Origin: Methanobacterium sp. UBA294
Lineage (GTDB): Archaea; Methanobacteriota; Methanobacteria; Methanobacteriales; Methanobacteriaceae
NCBI GenBank assembly: GCA_002494495.1
Contig: DACB01000016.1
Location: 107,093 to 171,092 of the forward strand
Direction: 5' to 3'
Length of the DNA stretch: 64,000 nucleotides
In this document: piece after piece, positions 45,234 to 55,883 of the stretch
Position numbering within the stretch: the first letter of the stretch is position 1
Layout: each line of letters starts with the position of its first letter
Translations under genes and position numbers: made by a program
Notes under the pieces: model-generated
The model's input: the letters and a program-made list of their open reading frames with translations, nothing else
Told to the model about the DNA's origin: nothing
Database searches by the model: none

Positions 45234-45983
45234 TTATTTGCCCATATCTGTTTTTTCCTGAACTTCAGTTGCTGCTTCTTCGGCTTTTTCTGCCTTCTCC
45301 TTTATTTCTCCTTTTTTGCTTTCACCTTCTTCTGCCATTTTTCTCAGGTAGTCTCGAGCTACATCTTTACCCCCTAATCCAAAGGCCAGTCCCACAGCAA
45401 TTGCTACGGCAATTCCTACTCCCCATGATAAGGGTACCAGGAATGTGTAGATAATCTGGGTGTCTATCTGTAGCTGGTCCAAGGCAATTACTATTACCAC
45501 CAGAGAAAGTATGGCCTGTAGTCCAGTTGTTATGAGGTTTGCAAAGGCTACTTTTTGCGATTTCAACATATCCTTTATCCAGTTCATGATCCAGTTGATT
45601 CCAAGCAAACCAACCACCAGTATTAATATACCGGCAATTAAATTCGGTATGTATAGGACAATCTGATTCACGAAGTTGGTGAATACAGGAATGTTAAGCA
45701 CACTTACTGCAGCTAAAATAAATATCAAGTAGATAAACCATTTCACCACTGCAGTAAATAAGTCGGTTGCTGACATGCCAGTTCCAGCTACTGCTTCACC
45801 AACACCAGTTTTTGATAGTGCTTGGTCCACTTTAGCCCTTACAAATAATCGGCGTACAACACTTCCTGCAACACGCCCTATAATCCAACCGATAATCAGG
45901 ATTATAATTGCTGCGATAATAACTGGAACATAGAGCACAATCTCATTTACCATGTTTACAATAGGTCCAGTAATATCAACCAT
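45234..45983 (-). CDS. Small mechanosensitive-channel-like membrane protein
   Basis: 249 residues with about five hydrophobic segments. Two conserved TM-helix repeats appear: VPVIIAAIIILIIGWIIGRVAGSVVRRLF and IPNLIAGILILVVGLLGINWIMNWI. GIAVAIAVGLAFGLGGKDVARDYLRK resembles the MscS pore-helix region, but the cytoplasmic MscS vestibule is absent. An acidic and lysine-rich tail (EGESKKGEIKEKAEKAEEAATE) closes it. GGAGG precedes the ATG. Confidence 0.85.
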   Translation of the reverse strand: MVDITGPIVNMVNEIVLYVPVIIAAIIILIIGWIIGRVAGSVVRRLFVRAKVDQALSKTGVGEAVAGTGMSATDLFTAVVKWFIYLIFILAAVSVLNIPVFTNFVNQIVLYIPNLIAGILILVVGLLGINWIMNWIKDMLKSQKVAFANLITTGLQAILSLVVIVIALDQLQIDTQIIYTFLVPLSWGVGIAVAIAVGLAFGLGGKDVARDYLRKMAEEGESKKGEIKEKAEKAEEAATEVQEKTDMGK

Positions 45984-46230
45984 AATTTAAACCTCCTATT
46001 TTTTTAATCAGCTTATTTCAGCTTATATCATTATTATATATTAATTATTTAATACATTTTGTGTTATCAAGAAAGTGTAATCAAGAAATATATTTTAAAA
46101 AATCATTATACAATCCCGAAAAATCAGGAAAACAAAGTACACTAATCTGAGTAAAATGAGAATAACAGTATTATACCTATTCCATCCAAAGTATTAATGA
46201 TCAAAAATTAGAAAAATTTAGAGATAAACA

Positions 46231-47112
46231 ATGATAATAAAGGTAAGATCACCTGGTTCAGCAACTATAATAAACGCCATATCTACAGGATGCGGCTCCG
46301 CCTTCGGGATAGAACTTTATGTAGATGCAGAAGTCCGGTTAACAGGTGAGGAAGGTGTAACCTGCCTGACAGACCAGGAAGTGGACACCAGCTTAATGGA
46401 GATATGTGCTGGAAATGTACTGGAAAAGTTCGGTGTAAATACCGGGGTAGAAATAAAGACAACCTCAACTTTACCGGTTGCTTCCGGCCTTTCCAGCAGT
46501 AGCGCTGTTTCTAATGCAGTCACTGCAGCTTTAACCCGGGCTTTAAGTGATGAATACCATGTTGATGCTCAAAAGATAGGTCTTGATGATATCGGAATCT
46601 TAAACCTGGCAGTAAATTCATCCCTAGAAGCAGGGGTCACTGTTACCGGTGCCTATGACGATGCCAGCGCCTCCTACTTTGGGGGAGTCAGTATAACCAA
46701 CAACTTAAGGCGTGAAATTATCAGGAATGAAAAATGGAACATACAAAACATATTAATATATATGCCTGATAAAAAATCACCTACTGCAGAAGCTGACGTG
46801 GCCCGGATGAAACTCTTAGCCCCATGGGTTAAACTAGCTTTTAAAGAAGTATTAAAGGGTAACATTCATCATGCCCTCACATTAAACGGACTTTTGTACT
46901 GTTCAGCCCTCCGCTTCGATCCAAATATTGCTCTGGATGCCTTAGAGGCAGGTGCACTTGCAGCAGGACTTTCAGGAACCGGCCCTTCATTTGTATCCAT
47001 CACTAATAAGGGAAACTCATCTAAAGTGGAAGAAGCATGGGAATCCTATCCTGGAAGGGTGATTAAAACCAAAGTCGACAATCAGGGTACTCAGGTGATT
47101 GCAGGTGAATAA
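46231..47112 (+). CDS. aroK: Archaeal shikimate kinase (GHMP type)
   Basis: 293 residues. It phosphorylates shikimate at O3. Archaea use a GHMP kinase unrelated to the bacterial enzyme: VRSPGSATIINAISTGCGSAFGIEL starts it, TLPVASGLSSSSAVSNAVTAA is the ATP loop and GALAAGLSGTGPSFVSIT is the C-terminal motif. ALEAGVTVTGAYDDASASYFGG is typical. The chorismate mutase frame overlaps its 3' end, linking two steps of aromatic amino acid synthesis. Confidence 0.94.
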   Translation: MIIKVRSPGSATIINAISTGCGSAFGIELYVDAEVRLTGEEGVTCLTDQEVDTSLMEICAGNVLEKFGVNTGVEIKTTSTLPVASGLSSSSAVSNAVTAALTRALSDEYHVDAQKIGLDDIGILNLAVNSSLEAGVTVTGAYDDASASYFGGVSITNNLRREIIRNEKWNIQNILIYMPDKKSPTAEADVARMKLLAPWVKLAFKEVLKGNIHHALTLNGLLYCSALRFDPNIALDALEAGALAAGLSGTGPSFVSITNKGNSSKVEEAWESYPGRVIKTKVDNQGTQVIAGE

Positions 47113-47398
47113 AAATAAAGCATTTGAATTGCTTTCCACTTCCAGGGAAAAAATCGACCAGATTGACAATCAAATCATTGATCTGATCATAGAGAGAACC
47201 TCCCTGGCAAAGGATATTAGCACCGCTAAAAAGGTGCTTAATACGGATATTGAAAACACCGAAAGGGAAGATTATATCCAGAGAAAGATTAAAAAGTTAG
47301 CTAAAGATAATGATATTGATGAAATCAGTCTTTTAGAAATAATGGACATATTGATGAAGTTAAACAAATCTGAACAAGAAAGAATATTAAAGAGGTAA
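47105..47398 (+). CDS. Chorismate mutase (AroQ class)
   Basis: 97 residues from GTG at 47105. This start is preferred to TTG at 47099 because GGTGATT lies just before it, inside the shikimate kinase gene. It turns chorismate to prephenate. The all-helical AroQ pattern is clear: LSTSREKIDQIDNQIIDLIIERTSLAKDISTAKK, then YIQRKIKKLAKDNDID. It overlaps the upstream gene by 8 bases, so the two are coupled. Confidence 0.93.
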   Translation: MNKNKAFELLSTSREKIDQIDNQIIDLIIERTSLAKDISTAKKVLNTDIENTEREDYIQRKIKKLAKDNDIDEISLLEIMDILMKLNKSEQERILKR

Positions 47399-47403
47399 AT
47401 AAT

Positions 47404-47592
47404 ATGGGAAATATTAGAACATCATTCGTAAAGAGGATAGCTAAAGAATTAATTGAAACTTACAACGGTAAATTCACCAATGATTTCGAGGAAAACAAAA
47501 AACTGGTTGAAGAATACTCCTCAGTAAGTACCAAACATTTACGAAATAAAATTGCAGGTTACATAACCAGATTAGTTAGACAACACCCATAA
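47404..47592 (+). CDS. rps17e: Ribosomal protein S17e
   Basis: 62 residues: MGNIRTSFVKRIAKELIETYNGKFTNDFEENKKLVEEYSSVSTKHLRNKIAGYITRLVR is the full archaeal S17e of the small ribosomal subunit. AGAGGT precedes the ATG and only 5 bases separate it from chorismate mutase, so amino acid synthesis genes and a ribosomal gene share an operon. Confidence 0.96.
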   Translation: MGNIRTSFVKRIAKELIETYNGKFTNDFEENKKLVEEYSSVSTKHLRNKIAGYITRLVRQHP

Positions 47593-47733
47593 CTGGTGTA
47601 TTTTACATTTGGTAATTTGGAATTCTTTTGAAATTAAAAACTGGAATTAATTTAATTAAAAAAGTATAGGTATGGATTTAGATTAAAAATTATTGGAGAT
47701 GAACTTACATTTAAAAACTTGAGGATGGTTTAA

Positions 47734-48954
47734 ATGGAAATAATCGTGGCCAAATTCGGAGGAACCTCCATTGGAAATGGAGAAAGAATTAAATTGGCAG
47801 CCCGATCAGTGGTTAAAGAATATATGAAGGGCAATAAGGTAGTAGTTGTTGTATCTGCCATTAATAAAACCACTGACGATATAACTAAGATGGTTGAAGA
47901 TTCCATGGGAAAGTCTGTTACTGAAAAACAGATGGCAGACATAATATCCATGGGAGAAATTACCAGTATCAGATTATTTTCATCCACCATAGAATCCTTA
48001 GGCGTTAAATCCACCTACCTTGACCCTCATATGGAAAAATGGCCAATAATTACAGATAGCAACTATTTAAATGCTAAAATAGATTTTGTGGCCACAGAAG
48101 AAAATACCAAAGAAATATCCAATCTCCTTGACCAGGGAATCATACCAGTGCTCTGCGGATTCCTGGGAAAGGACAGTAACGGTGACGTCACCACCCTGGG
48201 AAGGGGCGGTAGCGATATAACCGCATTCCTTCTGGGACACTGTCTCAAGGCCAAGGAAGTTATCATAGTAACTGATGTTGTTGGTGTCATGTCCACCGAT
48301 CCCAACAAACTCCAAAATGCCAAAAAACTGGATAAGATATCGGTAGAGGAGATGAGGGACCTGGCCACCTATGGAGCCAATGTACTACATCCCCGTGCAC
48401 TTAAATATAAGGATCCCCAAATAAATGCCAAGATAATTGGCTTTGAACATGGAGACCTTTCTGCCATTGGAACGGAAATCATAGGTCCTTCTAAAAATCA
48501 AATGTTAAAAACTACCACCATAAATGAATCCCCTATTTCTGTACTGGCAGTGGTAGGAGAAGAAATATTGACCAAAACTGGTGTACTGGCCGCTCTGACC
48601 GATGCAATAGCCCAAAACAACATAAATATATATGGTATATCCACCGGTCAAAACAGTATAACACTGTTTATAGACAGATCAATGGCAGATGAAGCCCATA
48701 AAATACTGCACGAAGTGGTTGTTGAAAACAAATATCTAAGCTCCCTTTCGCTGGACAGGGAAATTGCCATGATAACTGTGGCAAGCCAGGATTTTATTGA
48801 TACCCCTGGTATTATAGCCCAGATAACCGAACCTTTACAGAAAAATAATATCAATATCGTGGAGATATCTTCAAGTCAAACTTCTGTAGTGATATTTGTA
48901 GAATGGAATGATGGAAAGAAAGCTTATGAAATGGTAAGGAGTGTCTTGGAATGA
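47734..48954 (+). CDS. lysC: Aspartate kinase
   Basis: 406 residues. It makes aspartyl phosphate, opening the lysine, threonine and methionine branch. IVAKFGGTSIGNGERIK binds ATP; FLGKDSNGDVTTLGRGGSDITAFLLG and EMRDLATYGANVLHPRA are kinase motifs. Two ACT domains lie in residues 265-400 (ISVLAVVGEEILTKTGVLAALT and MITVASQDFIDTPGIIAQIT), the usual feedback sites. dapA overlaps its stop by four bases (ATGA). Confidence 0.95.
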   Translation: MEIIVAKFGGTSIGNGERIKLAARSVVKEYMKGNKVVVVVSAINKTTDDITKMVEDSMGKSVTEKQMADIISMGEITSIRLFSSTIESLGVKSTYLDPHMEKWPIITDSNYLNAKIDFVATEENTKEISNLLDQGIIPVLCGFLGKDSNGDVTTLGRGGSDITAFLLGHCLKAKEVIIVTDVVGVMSTDPNKLQNAKKLDKISVEEMRDLATYGANVLHPRALKYKDPQINAKIIGFEHGDLSAIGTEIIGPSKNQMLKTTTINESPISVLAVVGEEILTKTGVLAALTDAIAQNNINIYGISTGQNSITLFIDRSMADEAHKILHEVVVENKYLSSLSLDREIAMITVASQDFIDTPGIIAQITEPLQKNNINIVEISSSQTSVVIFVEWNDGKKAYEMVRSVLE

Positions 48955-49844
48955 AATTGAAAGGAACAACAGTCGCCATGATCACCCCCTTCAACTCGGA
49001 GGATGAGGTTGATCAGGAAGGCATGCGGGAAAACATAAACTATCTAATAGATAGAGGCGTAGAAGGTGTACTGGCCGCTGGAACAACCGGCGAATCAGCA
49101 ACCATAACCCATCTCGAACAGAGGAAGATAATGGACATCCTGGTGGATGAAGTTGCAGGCAAGGTAAAGGCCATTGCTGGAGCAGGTAGCAACTCATCAA
49201 AGGAATCTCAAGGACTGGTAAAATACGCTGAAAGTGCCGGTGCAGACGCAGCATTAGTGATAACTCCCTACTACAACAAGCCACAACCCCATGGACTCTA
49301 CAAGCACTACAAATTACTCACAGAAATAACAGATATTCCCATAATCGTTTATAACGTGCCTTCACGTACTGGAACAGATATAGACGTGGAAACCATCGGT
49401 AAAGTATCCCAATTAGATAATATAATTGGAATAAAAGAAGCAAACCCCGACCTGGACAAGGTCTCCCAGATTAGAAAAAAAATGGAAGAACTGGGAAACA
49501 GGGACGACTTCGCTATTATCAGTGGAAACGACGACCTGACCCTACCCATGATGTCTATGGGAGCTAAAGGAGTCATCAGTGTAGTGGCAAACGTGGACCC
49601 CCAGAGGATGGGCGACATGGTGAGATTCGCCCTTAAAGGTGATTATACTAAGGCAGAGGAACTCCACTATGAACTTTACCACCTTATGAAGGTTTTATTC
49701 ATTGAATCCAACCCCGTACCAGCTAAAGAATCCCTTAATATGATGGGAAGACCAGCCGGACATGTAAGGATGCCCCTGGCGCCTTTAAAAGAGGATAACA
49801 GGGAAAAGCTAAGAGTAGTTTTACAGGATCTGGGTCTTATTTAA
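48951..49844 (+). CDS. dapA: 4-hydroxy-tetrahydrodipicolinate synthase
   Basis: 297 residues. It condenses aspartate semialdehyde with pyruvate. TIM-barrel lyase motifs: GTTVAMITPFNSEDEVD, GVLAAGTTGESATITHLE, ALVITPYYNKPQPHGLYKHY with the catalytic Tyr, IIVYNVPSRTGTD and IIGIKEANPDL with the Schiff-base Lys. It overlaps lysC by four bases. An 18-base tandem repeat lies downstream. Confidence 0.96.
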   Translation: MKLKGTTVAMITPFNSEDEVDQEGMRENINYLIDRGVEGVLAAGTTGESATITHLEQRKIMDILVDEVAGKVKAIAGAGSNSSKESQGLVKYAESAGADAALVITPYYNKPQPHGLYKHYKLLTEITDIPIIVYNVPSRTGTDIDVETIGKVSQLDNIIGIKEANPDLDKVSQIRKKMEELGNRDDFAIISGNDDLTLPMMSMGAKGVISVVANVDPQRMGDMVRFALKGDYTKAEELHYELYHLMKVLFIESNPVPAKESLNMMGRPAGHVRMPLAPLKEDNREKLRVVLQDLGLI

Positions 49845-49896
49845 ACTCCACCTAATTTTTTTTAAATAATTCCTTTAGATTCCGGATAACTTTACT

Positions 49897-49986
49897 GGGA
49901 TTCAGACCTTAACAGGGATTCAGACCTTAACAGGGATTCAGACCTTAACAGGGATTCAGACCTTAACAGGGATTCAGACCTTTACA
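49897..49986. repeat. Five tandem copies of an 18-base unit between dapA and dapB
   Basis: GGGATTCAGACCTTAACA starts at 49897, 49915, 49933, 49951 and 49969. Four copies are identical and the fifth differs by one base. It is contiguous, with no spacers, so it is not a CRISPR array. It falls in the dapA-dapB spacer and ends about 63 bases before dapB. Confidence 0.95.
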
Positions 49987-50049
49987 GATGTCTTTTTTTA
50001 TTAATTTTTATAAATATTATAAAAGCAATCAAAAAGAGGTGCATAGAAT

Positions 50050-50865
50050 ATGATAAAAGTGGCAATAACAGGTGCCAGCGGTAGAATGGGCTCAAAGATC
50101 ATTAAAGCAATCCTTGAACAGGAAGATATGGATATTGTGGCTGCTATTGAAGCACCTAATACGCCCTTTGTCGGTGAAGATGCCGGCGAAGTGATAGGTG
50201 CAGGAACCATGGGTGTGGAGATCACCCCGGCAACTGAACTTAATACAGTTTTAGAGAAAACCAAACCAGATATACTGGTGGACTTTACCATAGCTAATGC
50301 AGCAGTTGAAACCATTAAGACCAGTGCTGATTGTGGAGTTAACCTTGTTGTTGGAACCACTGGTTTTTCAGATGCCCAGTTAAGCTTGATAAATAAAGTA
50401 ATTGAAGAAAATAATGTAAAAGCAGTTATAGCTCCTAACATGGCCGTGGGCGTGAATGTGTTCTTCAAGATACTTAAAGATCTAGCCCCCATCCTCGAGG
50501 ATTATAATATTGAAATCATAGAAGCTCATCATAGACACAAGCAGGACGCCCCTTCTGGGACAGCAGTCAAGGCCTACGAGATCATGGCCATGGAACTTGG
50601 TAGAGAAAACTGCGGTGTTTATGGAAGAGAAGGCCAGGTTGGTGCAAGAACTCATGATGAGATAGGAATGCACGCAGTACGTGGAGGAGACATCGTAGGA
50701 GACCACACCGTCCTGTTTGCTGGTGACGGGGAAAGGCTGGAGATCATCCACCGAGCAAACAGCAGGCAAGCCTTTGTAAACGGAGTAATCAAGGCAATAA
50801 GATACATCCCAACTGCACCTAGTGGAAAGATAAGTGATATGGGTGATGTTTTAGGGTTGAAATAA
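50050..50865 (+). CDS. dapB: 4-hydroxy-tetrahydrodipicolinate reductase
   Basis: 271 residues. It reduces the DapA product with NAD(P)H. VAITGASGRMGSKIIKAI binds the nucleotide; LVVGTTGFS, APNMAVGVNVFFKIL and EAHHRHKQDAPSGTA (catalytic His and Lys) mark the family, and GGDIVGDHTVLFAGDGERLEI the C-terminal domain. AGAGGTG precedes the ATG. Lysine feeds protein synthesis and, in this order, the pseudomurein wall. Confidence 0.95.
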   Translation: MIKVAITGASGRMGSKIIKAILEQEDMDIVAAIEAPNTPFVGEDAGEVIGAGTMGVEITPATELNTVLEKTKPDILVDFTIANAAVETIKTSADCGVNLVVGTTGFSDAQLSLINKVIEENNVKAVIAPNMAVGVNVFFKILKDLAPILEDYNIEIIEAHHRHKQDAPSGTAVKAYEIMAMELGRENCGVYGREGQVGARTHDEIGMHAVRGGDIVGDHTVLFAGDGERLEIIHRANSRQAFVNGVIKAIRYIPTAPSGKISDMGDVLGLK

Positions 50866-50995
50866 TTCAGGTGAATTAATTAAATAAATATAATAGAGGA
50901 ATAATTCTAAATTAGGATTGTAGAATAAATTTGAGGAAGTGTAAGGAGAATAATTCTAATTAGAAATACGGTTTAAATTAAGAAAAGGTGAAAGT

Positions 50996-52042
50996 ATGGT
51001 AAATGTAGGAATATTAGGAGCAACCGGAATGGTAGGTCAGCGCTTTATTGAACTTCTGGGAGAACACCCCAATTTTGAGATAACTGCACTTACCGCCTCA
51101 AAGAGATCAGCAGGTAAAAGATATGAAGATGCAACCACATGGTATCAGGATAGTCCTATCCCAGAGATCGCCAGGGATATCACAGTAGTTGACACTGACC
51201 CTGCCGAGGTAAAGGATGTTGATATTGTTTTTTCAGCATTACCTGCAGGTACAGCTTTAAATGTGGAGCCTAAATTTGCAGAGGCAGGTATGACCGTAGC
51301 TTCAAACGCTGCAGCCATGCGTATGGAACCAGACGTACCGTTAGTTATACCCGAGGTGAACCCGGAACACCTGGAACTCTTAGAAATCCAGAAGAAAAAC
51401 CGGGGATGGGAAGGATCCATTGTTACCAACCCAAACTGTTCCACCATAGCACTTACCATGACTCTTAAACCATTATATGATGATTTTGATATAGAACGTG
51501 TCTACGTATCCACCATGCAAGCTGTATCCGGCGCAGGCTATGACGGTGTGCCCTCCATGGCCATCGTGGATAACCTGGTGCCTTTCATCGGCGGTGAGGA
51601 GGAGAAAATGGAGACCGAAACCCTGGAACTACTGGGCGACCTGGATGATGGTGTCCTCACCCCGGCCAGTTTCGGTTTGAGCACCTCCTGCCACCGGGTA
51701 GCAGTGGTGGACGGACATACAGAGGCCGTTTTCGTGGAGTTTTCCGATGACATCCAGGTGGAAGATGTGGAAAAATCCATGGGGGAATTCCAGGGATTAC
51801 CCCAGAAACTGGATCTCTACTCAGCACCAAAACCGCCTATCATCGTCCGTGAGGAGGATGACCGGCCACAACCACGTATGGATAGGAACGCTCATGGCGG
51901 GATGGCCATTACCGTGGGGCGGATACGGGAAGATGCTGCATTTAAAAATAGTATAAGATATGTACTGGTGGGGCATAACACCATTAGGGGAGCGGCAGGC
52001 GCTTCTATACTAAATGCAGAATTAATCAATGAGATAATGTAA
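50996..52042 (+). CDS. asd: Aspartate-semialdehyde dehydrogenase
   Basis: 348 residues. It reduces aspartyl phosphate to the semialdehyde used by DapA. VGILGATGMVGQRFIELL is the NADP loop, NPNCSTIALT holds the catalytic Cys, GAGYDGVPSMAIVDN and STSCHRVAVVDGHTEAVF the substrate Arg/His region. It belongs to the archaeal/fungal-type ASADH. AAGGTGA precedes the ATG. Confidence 0.96.
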   Translation: MVNVGILGATGMVGQRFIELLGEHPNFEITALTASKRSAGKRYEDATTWYQDSPIPEIARDITVVDTDPAEVKDVDIVFSALPAGTALNVEPKFAEAGMTVASNAAAMRMEPDVPLVIPEVNPEHLELLEIQKKNRGWEGSIVTNPNCSTIALTMTLKPLYDDFDIERVYVSTMQAVSGAGYDGVPSMAIVDNLVPFIGGEEEKMETETLELLGDLDDGVLTPASFGLSTSCHRVAVVDGHTEAVFVEFSDDIQVEDVEKSMGEFQGLPQKLDLYSAPKPPIIVREEDDRPQPRMDRNAHGGMAITVGRIREDAAFKNSIRYVLVGHNTIRGAAGASILNAELINEIM

Positions 52043-52143
52043 GGGTTGTTTCATTAACTCATCATATTTTTTTTTATCTACTTCACAAATACTTCAATTC
52101 ATAAAAAAAATAAAAATCAATTTAAAATAGGGGGGATTGAATT

Positions 52144-52506
52144 ATGGTAGTAATTAATTGGGTTAATGTGAGAAAGGGTTTAATCCTTTCATTAATACTT
52201 TGGCTTATTCTACAAGAAGTAGCTGGAGATGTTGGAGCTTGGATTGGATTCTTCCTAGCAACACTATATGTTGGTTATAAAGTTAATGAAAGTTATAAAA
52301 ACGGCGCTATCCATGGAGCATTAGTCGGAATTGTTGGAGGTATTACTGGTTCTGTAATAATAGGAATATTATACCTAGTTGGATTAGGGGACTTGGCAAA
52401 ACAGCTATGGCCAGTAACTAGCATATTAGTGGTAATAATTGCAATAATCATTTATGCAATTATTGGAGCTATTGCTGGTAGTATAGGTTCAAAGATTAAA
52501 AAATAA
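52144..52506 (+). CDS. DUF5518-like small membrane protein
   Basis: 120 residues with four hydrophobic segments and a glycine-rich middle (AIHGALVGIVGGITGSVIIGILYLVG), the form of DUF5518 in Methanobacteriales. GGGGGGAT precedes the ATG. Function unknown. It resembles the membrane half of the zinc-ribbon protein at 21814. Confidence 0.7.
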   Translation: MVVINWVNVRKGLILSLILWLILQEVAGDVGAWIGFFLATLYVGYKVNESYKNGAIHGALVGIVGGITGSVIIGILYLVGLGDLAKQLWPVTSILVVIIAIIIYAIIGAIAGSIGSKIKK

Positions 52507-52564
52507 CTACTTAAAAATTCATATTTTCCTTATTCCAATCATCCTATGCTGGTAAATAGAATTA

Positions 52565-52672
52565 AAAAATATTGTTTTTTTTACTAATTTTTTTTAGAGT
52601 TTTTTTTGACTAATTTTTTTTAGAGTTTTTTTGACTAATTTTTTTAGATATTAAATAAATTTTTTTAGATAA
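52565..52672. repeat. T-rich tandem copies after the DUF5518-like gene
   Basis: Units of the form ACTAATTTTTTTTAGAGTTTTTT recur three times with drift in T-tract length. The T-tracts may serve as several transcription terminators in a row for the upstream gene. Confidence 0.6.
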
Positions 52673-52774
52673 TTTTATACATTCATTGTCACCAAAATAC
52701 TATTTTCAAGTACATTAACAGTTTAATACCAAAGTTTAAAAGTTAATTATACATAATATTATTACAGTGATACT

Positions 52775-53275
52775 ATGGGGCTCTTAAAAGACAATGATAA
52801 TGAACAGTTGAGGCAGCTGGTAAAAGCCTGTCTTCTGGAGATAAGTAAACTTAAGATCGATCTGAAGAAATGCCAGAAGGAAGCATCCAACGTTGTTGAT
52901 GAGAGCGCAATTTTAGAAATTAAAGAAAACGCCGAAAGTAAATTACAAGAAAAGGAGAAGGAGATCAACAACCTCCAGGAGTTACTGGAGAAAAAGGATC
53001 AGAAACTGGAAGAACTGGAAATAATCAAGTACCACTTCAACGCTCTTACAGCTAAACCCAAAAAGGATCTGACCTCCTTCCAGTCGCAGGTATATCAATT
53101 ACTTCCCAAAGAGGAGGACACATTAGAAAACCTGTACACCCATATAACTGAAATTGGATTCAGTGAACTTTCCAATGATAACTTTGAACACGTGTTACGT
53201 AACCTGGAGAGGAAGGGTTACTTCGAATCCAGGGAAAAAGACAGTGAATTATACTGGAAGAAGATAGATAAGTGA
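52775..53275 (+). CDS. Coiled-coil protein with C-terminal winged-helix-like region
   Basis: 166 residues. Residues 5-95 form a long charged coiled coil. Residues 100-166 look like a winged helix: DLTSFQSQVYQLLPKEEDTLENLYTHI and NDNFEHVLRNLERKGYFESREKDSELYWKK. A DNA-binding or transcription-linked role is possible. The family is not recognised. It precedes the thermosome gene but has its own upstream spacer. Confidence 0.65.
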   Translation: MGLLKDNDNEQLRQLVKACLLEISKLKIDLKKCQKEASNVVDESAILEIKENAESKLQEKEKEINNLQELLEKKDQKLEELEIIKYHFNALTAKPKKDLTSFQSQVYQLLPKEEDTLENLYTHITEIGFSELSNDNFEHVLRNLERKGYFESREKDSELYWKKIDK

Positions 53276-53356
53276 ACTAATTTTTTTTCATTTTTTAATA
53301 TTTCATATTAGTTTTTTATATAAGGCCATAGAAATTACCATTTCCTGACTGTATTT

Positions 53357-53369
53357 GATGGTAACCATC
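53357..53369. promoter_or_regulatory. Palindrome upstream of the thermosome promoter, possible operator
   Basis: Arms GATGGT and ACCATC around one central base, perfect over 13 bases. It ends 45 bases before the thermosome TATA box, a place where archaeal activators bind. The regulator is unknown. Confidence 0.4.
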
Positions 53370-53414
53370 GTTCTAAACTATTGAGTAGCAAAATAATATC
53401 GTATTCACAAACTA

Positions 53415-53422
53415 TTTATATA
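53415..53422 (+). promoter_or_regulatory. TATA box of the thermosome gene
   Basis: An exact TTTATATA, about 50 bases before the TTG start. It leaves a leader of about 25 bases that contains the GAGGTGAT ribosome binding site. Confidence 0.8.
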
Positions 53423-53470
53423 ACCTCAAACCCACCATTAAAATACTATACAAAAAAAGAGGTGATTAAT

Positions 53471-55108
<1,638 letters not shown>

Positions 55109-55130
55109 AATTAGGAAACAATTCCTGAAT

Positions 55131-55155
55131 TTTACTTCTTTTTTTAATTTTTTTA
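55131..55155 (+). terminator. T-rich terminator of the thermosome gene
   Basis: Three T-tracts (in TTTTACTTCTTTTTTTAATT and onward) start about 22 bases after the stop, the usual archaeal form. Confidence 0.6.
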
Positions 55156-55261
55156 ACATCCAATTTTCATTTTTTTAAAATAAAAATTTTTAACACCATC
55201 GTATTACATAACATAATTTTAGGATATTTAATTTCAATATTAACAGGGGGAATAGATTTTA

Positions 55262-55624
55262 ATGTCCATCTTTAAAAGAAGCTCAAAAAACGGTATAAAA
55301 GAATTAGAACCCAAAGAAGTATTTACTATAATTGAAAAGAATCATAATAACCCTGATATTGTGGTGCTGGATGCTCGCACACCTGCAGAATACCAGCAGG
55401 AACACCTGGAGAATGCTAAATTAATAGATGTTAAGTCCAGCAGCTTTGAAGAAGAAATAAAACAGCTTGATAAAGATAAGGAATACTACATCTACTGTAA
55501 GGGCGGAATAAGGGGATCTAAGGCAGCCAAGATAATGCAGCAGCATGGATTTAAAAATGTCACCCACATAGCTGGTGGAATAGATAAATGGAAATCCAAA
55601 AGACTGCCAGTAACCAGTGATTGA
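55262..55624 (+). CDS. Single-domain rhodanese-like protein
   Basis: 120 residues. VVLDARTPAEYQQEHLENAKLIDV is CH2-A-like, and YYIYCKGGIRGSKAA carries the active Cys79 loop, followed by HIAGGIDKWK. It probably moves sulfane sulfur between thiols, but its partner is not known. GGGGGAAT precedes the ATG. Confidence 0.9.
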   Translation: MSIFKRSSKNGIKELEPKEVFTIIEKNHNNPDIVVLDARTPAEYQQEHLENAKLIDVKSSSFEEEIKQLDKDKEYYIYCKGGIRGSKAAKIMQQHGFKNVTHIAGGIDKWKSKRLPVTSD

Positions 55625-55883
55625 TATTATTACTATTTTCTTTATAATTAAGTTACTGATTTTACTTTTTTTAATTAACTCCAGTTATTCAATTATAACC
55701 TAAATTAGCTACCAATTTAATTTTATAGCTTAATTAACTAATTATTCAATTTTAATAACTAAATTAACTAGTTTTCCAACTAATTACTGTTATTAATATC
55801 CTTTAAATTAACCTATAAAAAATAAATAAAAAAATAAATAATTTTAAAAAATAAATAAAAAATTAAAAAAAAATAAAATATTC

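Noticed and set aside
49897..49986. Possible CRISPR array
   Set aside because: The repeats are contiguous with no spacers, and no cas genes are visible.
53381..53470. N-terminal extension of the thermosome frame
   Set aside because: It contains the TATA box and the GAGGTGAT ribosome binding site, so it is upstream control DNA and not coding.
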